From Serinus canaria (taxonomy: Eukaryota; Chordata; Aves; Passeriformes; Fringillidae), in contig NC_066326.1 of assembly GCF_022539315.1 (NCBI RefSeq), positions 9,626,601 to 9,690,600 on the forward strand: a DNA stretch of 64,000 bases, given 5' to 3'. This document shows positions 52,000 to 62,716 of this stretch, in pieces; the stretch's first letter is position 1; each line of letters starts with the position of its first letter. The translations under genes and the position numbers were made by a program. A model generated the notes under the pieces. It ran no database searches, was not told where the DNA came from, and was given only the letters and a program-made list of their open reading frames with translations.

Positions 52000-52251
52000 T
52001 TAATTGCCATAACATTTCTTGCAATTATCAGGGCCAGTTTTGTCCTGCTCTGTACAAATATGGCAGATGCCATCTTGGCAAGTACCAGGGTTGAAACAGG
52101 GACCAGCAGAGCAATAAAAGCAGGATTCTCTGCAGCTTGAGGTGGGAAGCCAAGCCAGCAGCTGGGAACTATAACAGACCAATATCCTCTGCAGATTGGG
52201 CACAGATGTGGACAAGTAACCACAGGCCAGGGTGTTACACAAACACATCAT
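52000..52251 (-). other. Cysteine-rich short open frame
   Basis: An 83-codon minus-strand frame has nine cysteines in residues 40-80, spaced C-x3-C-x2-C-x4-C-x5-C-x4-C-x2-C-x10-C-x2-C. The last part is CxxC-x10-CxxC, as in zinc ribbons, and contains GPDNCKKC, a string reminiscent of furin-like or EGF-like cysteine-rich repeats. The frame stops three codons after the last cysteine. A possible splice acceptor (pyrimidine-rich DNA ending CTGCAG) lies near the start of the cysteine block. There is no confirmed family and no partner exon. It could be a stray last exon, a decayed one, or chance. Confidence 0.13.
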
Positions 52252-52845
52252 GTGGACAAACTGTGCCTCAAATGCTTACAGCCTAAACTGGCCACAGTCA
52301 GAGGAAGGACAGGACAAGCAGAAGATTGCAGTGAGGGCGAGAAATGAGTCTCTAATATTCTTGAGAGTGAGATCAGAGCATGGAAGTTAATCTGAATATT
52401 ACTAGAGAAGAGTAATCAACCTGCACATCTTCTAACAGATTCTTTGTGTTTGTATCTGAAGGATTCAGAAATGGAGAGGAACTTTAGGGGGCATTTTCTC
52501 AGTAATTTAGCTTGCCTCAGGCTGCTTTGCCAGAGTTATTGAAGTGATTAGTCACTTTACATGGGAATAAAACAGGTGGAGAATAAGGCAGAGGCTTGCT
52601 TGGCTAAAGGTAACGTGTCTTCTGCCTTGGAAAAAGAAGCAGAACAAACATCAGCAGGGCTCCATTCAAGCACTCCAGTGACTAAGCCCTCTTGGGAACC
52701 TTTAGACACAGCTTCTTATACTTGTCTCTGAAGGTAAAAATATGGCAGGGCATTCAAGTCATAGGTCACTGTGTAAAGACATCTAATTTTGAGCCAGGTA
52801 CTAAAAACAGGAGCATCCTAGGCATGCTTGGGACCATTTACAGAA

Positions 52846-52859
52846 TCAGCAGGTGGCAG
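52846..52859 (+). promoter_or_regulatory. CTCF-like core motif
   Basis: TCAGCAGGTGGCAG matches the commonly cited CTCF core CCASYAGRKGGCRS at 13 of 14 positions; only the first base differs. CTCF is the vertebrate insulator and loop-anchor protein. Binding in cells is not shown by sequence alone. Confidence 0.35.
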
Positions 52860-55853
52860 TTCCCTCCCAGCCTTTCCTCACAGCATAGGTATAAAAAGCA
52901 GATATATAACCATGTAACTATAGTCCTGAATATTTGAAAGTAATCCTATGCTCCAGCCTGCTAAAAGCTAGTTTGAAGAGCAGAATTCTTTTTTTAAAGC
53001 CCTCTCTGACCAGGCAGTAGTTAGAGACTACAGAGTTGTTGCGTGAGACAGAAGAAGAACTGCCACAATATTACAGCCTTGCAAGGAGAAAAGGCAGAGG
53101 AATTAATCTATTTCCATAATTGCACAGTGTTTGTTCTGTAGAGCAAACAATACACAATCCACACATCAACCTTATGCAATCTCATACACAATAAACCAGG
53201 ATGCCCACAGGATCAAGTATAACTTGGTGGGTTTAGGCAGATACTACCAGTTCACATAACTCTGAGAAGCAGTAATCAATGGAATAAATAAAAATATGAG
53301 CAGGCATCAAATTACTTCAAATACCAAGGAATAGCACAGGAGACTAAACCTTTATTATGTGGCAGCCACCGTGAAATGGGGTGTATAAATAAAACCAAGT
53401 GAAAATGGAAATTGCATGCAAGGCAGAAGCTCTATAGAGCTCAGCATCTCCCAGGATCTCATACTGGGCATTGGTGATACAACCCCAATATCTCTGGTAA
53501 CTGCTTCCCCAGGCAGCCTCATCGTGTCTCCTGTCAATGTTTCATGACAAGAGTATCTCCCCTTGTGCACACTCATGCTTGCGTTGAAAGGCACCAGTGT
53601 ACAGCACCCACTCACACAGGCCCTTACAATCAGCTGGTTAACAGTTGCACCCACAGAATCTTTTAGAAGGGGAATGAAGCAGAAAAAGCCAACACTCACC
53701 AAATCAGGATCAACCAAAGCTACTCAGCCTACAGAAACAGTGTGAGAGGAAAGCATACTTCTGATGCTTAGTATGAGGCTTCACAGCACTTCAAGTTGCA
53801 GTAAGAGCCTTCTACACTCAAGCTACATAAGAGTCATCAGTTGCTCCTAGAAGCAGTCAGGGGGCAGAAAGATGGAATTATAGCCAAATCCTATGGCTGA
53901 GGATCCTCACAAGTTGTTGCCATGTTTCCTTGGCATCCCCTCCTCCTCCCAGAACACACGGACCAGCCTTGACCACTCTCTATTGTGCTCCACAGACCAG
54001 CTGTGACCACTCTCTGATTACTCTGGGATAAAACCTCGACTTTTTCCAAAATATGGCTTCAGACTTCAGAGCTGTACATACACACACATGTAGAGTTGTC
54101 CATGAGTGCCTAAACCTGTGTGCACAGAAACACCACCTGAGTCATGACAGTGCTTCTGCAAAGCCCAAACCATGGCCTAAGGTACATGTGTAGCTGAGAT
54201 GAATCAGCACAGACATGATTTTATTTTCACCACCTGAGGATCTCATGCTAAATGCCTCTTTGTGCTCATTTAAAAGAAGCTGAAGAGACAAGTTACAGCT
54301 CCCAGGGAAGAGCACATGCTTGTTTAAAGATGGAGCAAGCTCCTCCTCGTTCTAACAGCAGAACCAGATGCTGCACTGATATCACTACCCTTGAGCTTAC
54401 CCTTGTCTGAGTCATCTATGAGATGGTTGAAGCTGACAGGTTGTTAAAAATCATTGCTCATGGATTATATTCCGAGAGAGCTTTAAAATATTTTCTAATT
54501 ATTTTTGCTTCCACTCCACCAAACACTGTTAATCAAGAACTATTTCCAAAACACACTGTATTGTAGCAGAGCTACACTCCTCAGCAGAGGCACCAGCTGG
54601 GTTGGACACCTTCCAGCTCCAGCTGTCAGATGACCAAGGTGTTCTCATTCTTAGAATAAGGTGCTCTTCATGGGCAGGGAATTTACATTTTTTCTTTATT
54701 TATTCAAAATGCAAAGGAGAATGCTTGACTGTGGGGAAATCAAGCTGCCTGGTTGGGTTTTGCATTTTGACGACCATTCACCACCAGTAATATACGGAAT
54801 ACTTTTCTTCACTTATTCCTTGTTTCATGTCCCAGGTTATTTCTTCATGTTGCACATAAAGACCTGGTCTCTGCTCTTCCCGCGTGATTGTGACAACATG
54901 CAACTCCCAACCCCTTCCTGTGGGTGCAGCAGGAGAAAATTGGAAGGAATTTTGCAGCTCCAATACCTTGTAATCCAGCTTTAAGTCTTGCACTGGTTTG
55001 TGGAAGTGGCTAGCTCTGTGTCATACATAGAGTTTGTTTGCAGAGATTTCACACTACTTCTGATTTTCCTCTACTTTGCATTCCTATTTTTTTACATCCA
55101 AAGCTCAGTATGGTAAAAATGTGAATTCAACACAGAGTGCTTCAAACAATGTTACATGAAAGTACCACAGCCAGTGAAAAAAATCAGAACAGATTCTAAA
55201 GAGGAATAAAAAAGAAAACTCCACAAAGGAAAAATTTCAGATTTGTCTAACAAGTGACCCTTTTCACTGTGGAAAGCTTCACAGATTCAAAATCCTTTTC
55301 ACAATCCTCCTAATTTAGAATTGGTAAAACATGAAGTTACCCTTATTTCAGTGTTTTGAACTTTCATCCTGAAAAATGTTGGGAAATTTCTGAAAGAAGC
55401 TTCACCATATATTAGTAGTTTACATTAGAATTGCTATCAATGTTTAGAGATGGTATATAAATATATAGATAAGAAGTACTCAATAATGTAATTTCAGTAA
55501 AAATGGCACAAGAATAATTTACTACAGGATGCTCTAAAAATTAGTCAGTTTTAAAATAATTTATTTTCAAAGAGTGCAAACTGTTTTTACCAAAATAAAA
55601 TCTTTAATTTAATCTTTCCTCAGAAGCTTTGAAAATCTATATTAAGAATCTGAAAACCACTTAAATAAAAAAGTAAGACTGTAGTAATACTTCTGCTAGT
55701 TAACTAATTTATCAAGCAGCAACACTGAATCTAATAAAAACAAGTCCAAGACACTAAGTGTGTTCTTCAGTCTGGATTTTCCCTCAGCTTGTTTCCATCC
55801 ACGGTAAGGCATATTTTCCTCATCACTACGGAAGTTAAAGAGGTCCCCAGTTC

Positions 55854-55918
55854 ACCAAAAAACCCCACCCCAAACAAAGAGACCCACAGCAAACAAACAA
55901 AAAAACAACCCCAAATCA
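55854..55918. repeat. A/C-rich low-complexity tract
   Basis: CCAAAAAACCCCACCCC is followed by an AAACAAACAAAAAAAC-type stretch. The tract is nearly free of T and low in G on the plus strand. Confidence 0.8.
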
Positions 55919-56429
55919 CATCTTGATCCTGAAGATCCTGAACTGTTCCTATCTGGAGCGTTTGTTCAATTTTACAACTACATTTATTTATTCAAAGAGT
56001 GTTCTCACACTGGCTCTCCTCCCAGGCATGTTTAAACAAGCAGCAGCACGCGGTGCCAGGACACAACAGAAACGTGTTCTATAGACAAGTAAACACAATA
56101 CCCAATGGCTTTAGCTGCCCACACCACAAAGGGATTTTGAGCAAGTCACATCAAATTATGTTTCAGTCTCTGGACACAAAGCAGAGTTGGTTTAGAGCTC
56201 TTTGGCTATGTTTTGGGTTGTGGTTCTTTTATTGCTTTGGTTTTTAAGCCATTGGCTGGCCCACACTCCCCAAAGATGTGGGCTATTCATTCTGTTCCAG
56301 CTCAAAGACTCAAATGGACTTGATTTCAGTCAGAAGTGCGTGGTCTGTAACATGGTTATAATTTAGCCTGGAAACACAGCGAGCCATCTCTGCCCTGCAC
56401 AGGGCCTGAGTGCCCTGTGGCTGCAGGCA

Positions 56430-56760
56430 GGAGCGGCCCCAGCCCAACCAGCCAGCACAGACAGGCTCTGATGGGCCCTCACGGGGCCCACGCGGCCGGG
56501 CACCTCCTCACGGGGCAGGAAGCGCGAACCGCGGCCCTCGGGGGGTAGGGCGGTCCAGTCCCACTGCAGCCAGGGAAGGGACTGGCTTTCTTTTTTCTTT
56601 TCTTCTATAAAAAGAAAACTCAGAAAGGAAAAAGGCATCTTTTCCTGAGAGCTGAGGTTAATGCTCGCCATCAGTCTGCTGGCGGTGGCTGGGGTGACAC
56701 CCCAGCTCCTCCCGTGCGGAGCTGGAGCCAGGCCGCAGGAAGCGGCTGCCCCTGCGCAGG
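56430..56760. promoter_or_regulatory. Small CpG island
   Basis: Twelve CpG dinucleotides fall between about 56433 and 56551, with several more (about seven) up to 56760. The surrounding DNA usually goes hundreds of bases without one. GC content is clearly raised and runs such as CACGCGGCCGGG and GCGCGAACCGCGGCC are present. In vertebrates such clusters mark unmethylated promoters, including those of non-coding RNAs, or less often GC-rich exons. A pyrimidine tract and a TATA box follow on the plus strand. It is the best candidate promoter in the window, but no downstream gene is recognised. A GC-biased conversion hotspot is an alternative. Confidence 0.5.
56606..56614 (+). promoter_or_regulatory. 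TATA-box-like element
   Basis: TATAAAAAG follows a long pyrimidine tract and lies just downstream of the densest CpG cluster. If used, transcription would start near 56635-56640. TATA-like strings are frequent by chance in AT-rich DNA; the location beside a CpG island is the only reason to note it. Confidence 0.25.
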
Positions 56761-56900
56761 CCTGGGCAGCTGCTCCCACTGCCATGGCTCTCCATCCCCG
56801 GGACACTGCTGCAGTCACTTGCCTGTTATGCAGGCAGGAGGGAGGAGAGCAACCCACACGTGGCTCCTACAGAGATCACAGCCTTGTCAGCAAGAGCTGA
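56661..56900 (+). other. Short open frame with hydrophobic N-terminus
   Basis: A 79-codon frame starts about 47 bp after the TATA-like element. Its first residues, MLAISLLAVAGVTPQLLPCG, look like a weak secretion signal. The rest is alanine- and proline-rich, as expected from translating GC-rich DNA. The bases before the ATG give a poor Kozak context (T at -3, C at +4). I recognise no family. Overlapping frames are also open on both strands here, which argues for chance. Listed only because of its position relative to the CpG island. Confidence 0.12.
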
Positions 56901-59900
56901 AAATACAAGCAAGCTGGCACCATTTCAGAGCTACGGCCTCCCCTCTTGCCCTTTCCTCCACAAACACCCTTCCTGAGTCATGGATCAGCAGTGGATCTAT
57001 CCATAAACTCTTCCTGGAAGACCAGCACATCTTGACCTGGGACCAGATATTTCCCCCATCATCAGCATTTCTCCTTGCTTTTGTTAATGTTAGAACAATC
57101 CTTTCAAAATTTCTTTTGTTAGAAAATGGATTCAAAATCTTGAGATGATTCTGCCAGAGTCCACCAGAACCTCAGAGGTCACCATGTAGAGCAGCTATAC
57201 CTGCAAGGAACTCAACTGTGGCTCTCTCAGCAGAACCCAGGAGACTGCATCTACCCACTAGCGCAGCTGGTGAACTGGCCCTGACTTACCACAGCTGTGA
57301 CCCTGGGATCCCCAAGGCTGGAAGTCTCAGCAGCTGCTGCTGACTTGCCTCTAGAACAGTTTCAATCTCAGCTCCATGTGGAGCTCACTGGCAAGGAAGG
57401 AAGTGAAGGTAACAACCTGGATGTAGTCCTCCAGCACAGCCACCTAGTGTGGCAGCACCACAACAAAACACCTCCCTACTGCTTCTGTTGAAAATGTTTG
57501 CTATCAAGCACTCTCTGTATTCCATGTCAAATCAAAAAAGCCTTCTCCAAACCTGGAGGACCTTCACTCCCCCGCCTTTCATTCTTTTCTCTGTGCTCAT
57601 GTCTCCCTCACTGGAATATTTACTGTTTTGACGTCAACTTGCACCAAGAGCCAGGAGGCATCTGACAGCATTTTGTCAGTGACAGACAGCACAGCCTTCT
57701 CCTCTGGTCCCCATTTAGTGAAAAACAATTCTTTATGTGAGGCAAACCATCACAAGCTCAGCATTTAGAGCCTAAGTGTCACATTAGATGGGAACATTAG
57801 GATCTTCTGCTGTGTAAGATTTTGGCACCCCCTCACTTTTATGGTTCAGAACTGTTGACATGATAAAATAAAACCCCAAACTGAGGTTCAAGATGTTTAT
57901 TATGGTGAGGAAGAGAATTGTATGGTGTGGGAAATTTCCAACACAAATAATTATGGCCATAATTTTGAGGCATAACCACACTGTTCCATATTTGCAGTCT
58001 GGGCGTGGGTAGATTTTGTTTCACAGCAGCACATCCATCACACCCCACTGCCCCGTCCACAGCATGACTCTGAGGGGACTCACATTCAGTGCACTGGATT
58101 TGGAGCCCTATGGCAGGTCACAACTGTCACTAGAAATAACATGATAGAGGAAGAAGTAACAGAGTACCATGACAGGGCATTTAAGAGCTGGGCAATCACT
58201 GAAGGAGGTCAGAGATGACTGGAAAATAAGAAGCTGCTGAAGGACAGTGTTTCAGTGGGCTTTCCCTGCACCCCCCCCAAGCACCAAAACATACAGTGAT
58301 TATTTTCAAAGGTGTACTACTACTAATATTCATGCTATGGCCAAAACCAGCAATATATTTGCCTCCTTCCTAAGGTGTTTGCACTTCATCACTGAGATGA
58401 CACTTCTCAGATGAACTGTCTTTTTATTGTGCAGCTATTCTAAAGTAGAATATTTTGTTAACTAACATTTGCTGCACGTAGAGGTTCATAAGTACCTAAT
58501 CTTAAAATGAAAAGGAAGTGGATTATATTTTTATGAGAGTTAAAAATATTATTAGAGCTTGGAATTTCAAAATAAGTCATGTTAGGAGTGGTTTGCATAG
58601 GAGCTTCAGGTATTTACTTTAGGGCCCGCAGTTTTTCAGTGTGGCATTTTTATTCCAGCCAACAAATAGGAAAACAAGGTATTTGAGGCCTAACTAACCT
58701 TCTACATGTCTCTAAAGGTAAGTAATGAACTGACATGAAATGCCAAATTTGATGTCTCTTGTACATAGCCTCATTTAAGTTCCTCTCCAAAGTCTAGAAA
58801 ATCTTGCCCCCATGTGCCTAAAAGTACAAAACTTGCTCAGGTTTAATGATGCCCCTCACAGTAGCAGAATTGCACAGTATTCAAGTTTGCAAAACCTTTT
58901 ACCCGAGTGTTTCACTTCCACCTGACAATGACCACAGCTGGGCAGACAGCCAAGTCTTCAGTCCAGCACAAAACTGAGAAATCAAGGAAATGCCATTTGC
59001 CATTGACTCAAAACATGTTATTAAAAAGTATCAATTGTTTAATGGCTTTTTAAAGAGAAAATTATCTCCAAAGCCTCCAAAAGTTCCCTCTTCAGGTTAT
59101 TTAACAATATTAAAATCTTGCTGTTTTTCTTGGTGGGGGGGGAGATTTTGGTGGAAATGGGAATGGATAGCAGAAAAGAGAGGCTGTTTGTTCTTCATTC
59201 TAAATTTAGATCAACTCATCACTAAATTGCAAAAATGTCAAGCTGTTTCAGCATTTCCTTAATATTATATTCTGAAAACACTGAGGTAGAACATTTACAC
59301 ATTTTAAAGTAACGGCTCCTTTCAGCAGAAACAATTTGTAAATAACAACCTGAAAACAAGGAATGGAAGAGTTGAACAGAGACTTTCCTGTTCCCTGGAA
59401 GACTACCTGTCCCCTTGCACCCCCCAAAACCCCTACAAACCCATCAACCAACCCCCACCAAACAAAACCAAACCTCATCATTTAAGCATATGACTACACA
59501 TGCATGTAAAAAATAGCACATAAGTGCTTACAAATTTGAAGCCTAAGGACTTCTAGGATAAAGCTGTATGCGAATCCAACTGATCATGATTAAAATCCAA
59601 GCATCTAACAATATAGGCATCCCCAGATAATTATTGCATCCATGGAATCATTTGGGAAAATAAATATCATCCCAATGAAAAACAAAGCAGTATATGAGCT
59701 TTATGCAAATAAAACCAGGAAACAAATCTCTCTCATACACTCCCCATTTGAAAGCCTCTATTTGCATTATGAAAACCTTCTGCACACAACAAATACTCCC
59801 AAGTTTTTTTCATCCATCATCTTTCCTCTTCTAAAATTACAATGACCAAACCGACAACTTCCCAACTTTCGGCTCTGAAGTTCTCTGCAGCAGAAACACC

Positions 59901-62660
59901 TGCATCAAAGGTTTTAATAGACCATACACATCATCTGCTCCATCCAGTTTTCAGAACATTTTAAATTTAATTAGTGGTCCATATTTCCTCTTCCCATCTG
60001 CTCACAAGTCCTGGAAGCTCCCTGTGCAGGTGAAGTGTGTAGCTGCACTATACTGCTCTCTGCAGGAGAAGGAATGCTTCCAAAGCTAAGGACATGGTGG
60101 AAATGGATGAGTTATGGAGCCCGTGGGGAGTTTCCCCCTTTCACCACCACGCACCTTGAAGAAACCAACCTGGGCATTTAAAGGGTAGTAAAGCAAATCT
60201 CCGCTTTACACCTGTAACTGAGGGCCACCACTCCACTGCCCCCCAGAATAAAAGCAAGTGGTCCCACCTGTGTCTGGACACCTAAGACTTACACTGACTT
60301 TGCTGCAGCTATTTTACCTATTTCACTCCCCAGAAAGCAGGTACAGAAGACATCAACCAAGCCACCTGCCTACACCTTGTGGCCCAGCAAATGTGACACT
60401 CCCAGAGCAGCAACATGGGAGCCTGAGCACTCCTTTCCACAGAAATAACTACAGCAAAGGAAGCAACTCTAACATTCTGCCATGCCATCCTGCCAGCACA
60501 CTTCAACTTTACCCTTCAAGGTTTCCCCCATCCCTGTCCATTCCGCTGAGGCTGCCAAAAAAGGTGCTGTTAGTGTCATTTGGGATGGCAGGATCTCCAG
60601 GGCTGACATATGACCCTTTGGAAACTGGACTATACTCAACACTCCTATTTCCCCAGGCCATTAAACAGCTGTCAGAGTGCTGACCTATAATTCCTCCTGT
60701 CCCATCCCTTGCAAATTCTGAGCTGGTGACAGAATATGGAAGGCTCTAGGTACTTGCAGTCACCCAGGCATCTAGAACAAGGAGCTGTGTAATCCATGGG
60801 CTGCCCATGCAATGGCCAAAAGGATTTTGCAGCCAAAGATAAACACATCTCCAGTTTCCAGCCAGCTATAGCTTCTAAGGCAGGCAGCCTTCTCTTCTGC
60901 TTTATACAAGGAAGGAACTGGTTGTTCTTCAGGAGAGGTGTCAGGCCCACCTGCCACTACCTTCCAAAAACAGATCGGTCACCTTCAGCTCTCGCAGGAA
61001 TCTCTTCTTCTATCAACAGTGTGTTAAATGGCTTTCAATCCCTTGAATGTCAGCCTGGCATGGGAAGTTCTTTCATGCTGGGTGATAGCATCCTTTTAAT
61101 GTTGACATTTGCAAATATAAAGAAAAATAAATTTTCTGCATTTACTTGGCAGTGATAAAATCCCTTTTGGATCACAGGTTTCAGCAGCAATTTTTTCCTC
61201 AGAAAAATTCAAGTAGAAAGTGGAGGACTGAAAATAACAACTTAAGTAAGAAATTCTCTTAATCTCCTTTTATTTTTTTTAACAACTTGTTTACACTCAG
61301 CCCTTTTCCCTCTTCTCATTTCCATGTATTTTCTTCCCCTCTTCCTTCCATACCCACCCTTTATTATACATACATACGATGTGCTTGTGTTAAGGAAGAC
61401 TATGATACTGTATCTGCATGTTGGAAGGTAAGACCCACTCTCAGAGTGCAAATTAAGACTGAAACTTGTAAAAAAAAAAAGTGGTAAAATTTGCCTCATA
61501 ACCTCTCCCTTCAAACCACTTTTAATCCTGCCCTATTCCCTTTACTTCTCCTCTCTTGTCTGCTATACACAGCCAGGTATTCCCCATGTGGGTGGATACA
61601 GCAACAGCTAAAAGAGGTGAGAGATGAAAGCCTGTTACCTGTTTTTTATTTATGTCCTGTAAAACCCCTGTAAAAGAGCATGTGGAGTTACACAAGAGAT
61701 CCTGTAAACAAGGTGAGGGCCAGTTGCTTTTTACAGCACAGAAAATTTCCATTTCTTGGAATAGGCAGATCAGCTTGGAAGAAAGTCAGCCCTCACCTCA
61801 AGGTCTTTCTCCCTCTTTAGGGCTCATCAGAAACAGCAGCTAACCCAGAAGGCGCTGCCCAGGAGTCGGGAGAGCCAAACAAACAGATCAGTGTAAGGCA
61901 CAGCCTGAGCTGCAGTGATGTTTCCATTTCTCGCCTGGCCAGGCACCTGGAGGTGGGGTCGTGTTGTCAGACCAGTATTTCCTCAGCTGCCAGGCTCAGC
62001 AGTCTGGAGATTTCTGCTAGAGAAGCACAGCTGGGACTGGCAAGCAGCACTTGTCCCAGGGTTAATATAAGTCTGTGTGCCTCCCCTGACAGACTTGGGA
62101 AGCCAAGGAGAGAAAACCTGAGAACTGTTCCAGAATTAGATCAGATGGCTCTGAGCCATCTTCCCAGCCTGGGTACCCAGAGAACTGGGGAAGAGTCTCA
62201 GATATGAATTTCACACTGCTGGGTTGGGCCAGCATCAGCAAGGGTGAAGAGAGAAGTTCATTTGCACCTCTGCTCCCCTTCCCAGCTCACCTCTCACACC
62301 ATCTGAATCTATTCTTTCTGCTTTGTTTTCCCTCCTGTACTCAGCAGTGCTCTGATTTCCCTCCCCCCCGCTCTCCATATGCAGTTCATCTCCAAGCTGT
62401 CACTCAAAAGGTTGACATTTCTGAAAAATGTCCAGATACTTCAGCTATTTCTATTCTGCCTGACATAAGGTGAAAATCTGAGTCAGCTGGCTGTGCTCTG
62501 TCAGGTTTTTTGCAGCCAGCGTCCTGCCTCTCAAAAACACCCACCTAATTTTGGAAACACCAGTCTTAACTTTGGTGCTCCTGATGAGAAGCAGAAAAAC
62601 CCACTCAGCCTAATCCCAGCTGCAGAAAAGGATCCAGAGAAAGGAAGATGCCTGAATATT
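56901..62660. other. Non-coding DNA with no recognised gene
   Basis: Unique sequence with homopolymer patches (C8 at 58270, G8 at 59134) and the A/C tract at 59.4 kb. An inverted pair of octamers lies at 59703 and 59760. A 141-codon plus frame at 60258-60683 is unrecognised. Confidence 0.7.
59400..59477. repeat. A/C-rich low-complexity tract
   Basis: About 78 bp are dominated by C and A, with CCCCCCAAAACCCC and CCAACCCCCACCAAACAAAACC blocks. Read on the minus strand it encodes a G/V/W-rich peptide that is only low-complexity translation. Confidence 0.75.
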
Positions 62661-62716
62661 AAAAAAAAAACCAAAAAAACAAAAAAACAAAAAAACAAGA
62701 AAAAAACCCAAAAAAA
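62661..62716. repeat. (CAAAAAAA)n octanucleotide-like microsatellite
   Basis: Following an A10 run, C bases fall at 62672, 62680, 62688 and 62696, giving a clean 8-bp period (CAAAAAAA). It then decays to AAGAAAAAAACCCAAAAAAC. The minus-strand frame through it gives a phenylalanine-rich peptide with no biological meaning. Confidence 0.9.

Larger units (their letters stand above)
52252..56429. other. Non-coding DNA with no recognised gene
   Basis: It holds the CTCF-like site at 52.85 kb and an unrecognised 120-codon minus-strand frame at 53355-53717, whose stop overlaps an AATAAA string. 55.1-55.8 kb is a very AT-rich stretch that looks like untranslated or intergenic DNA. Confidence 0.65.

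Noticed and set aside
53355..53717. 120-codon minus-strand frame whose stop overlaps AATAAA
   Set aside because: The overlap looked like a compact gene end, but the protein is unrecognised and AATAAA is frequent in this AT-rich DNA.
56363..56857. 164-codon minus-strand frame across the CpG island
   Set aside because: Alanine/glycine/arginine-rich translation of GC-rich DNA, open in other frames too. No recognisable domain.
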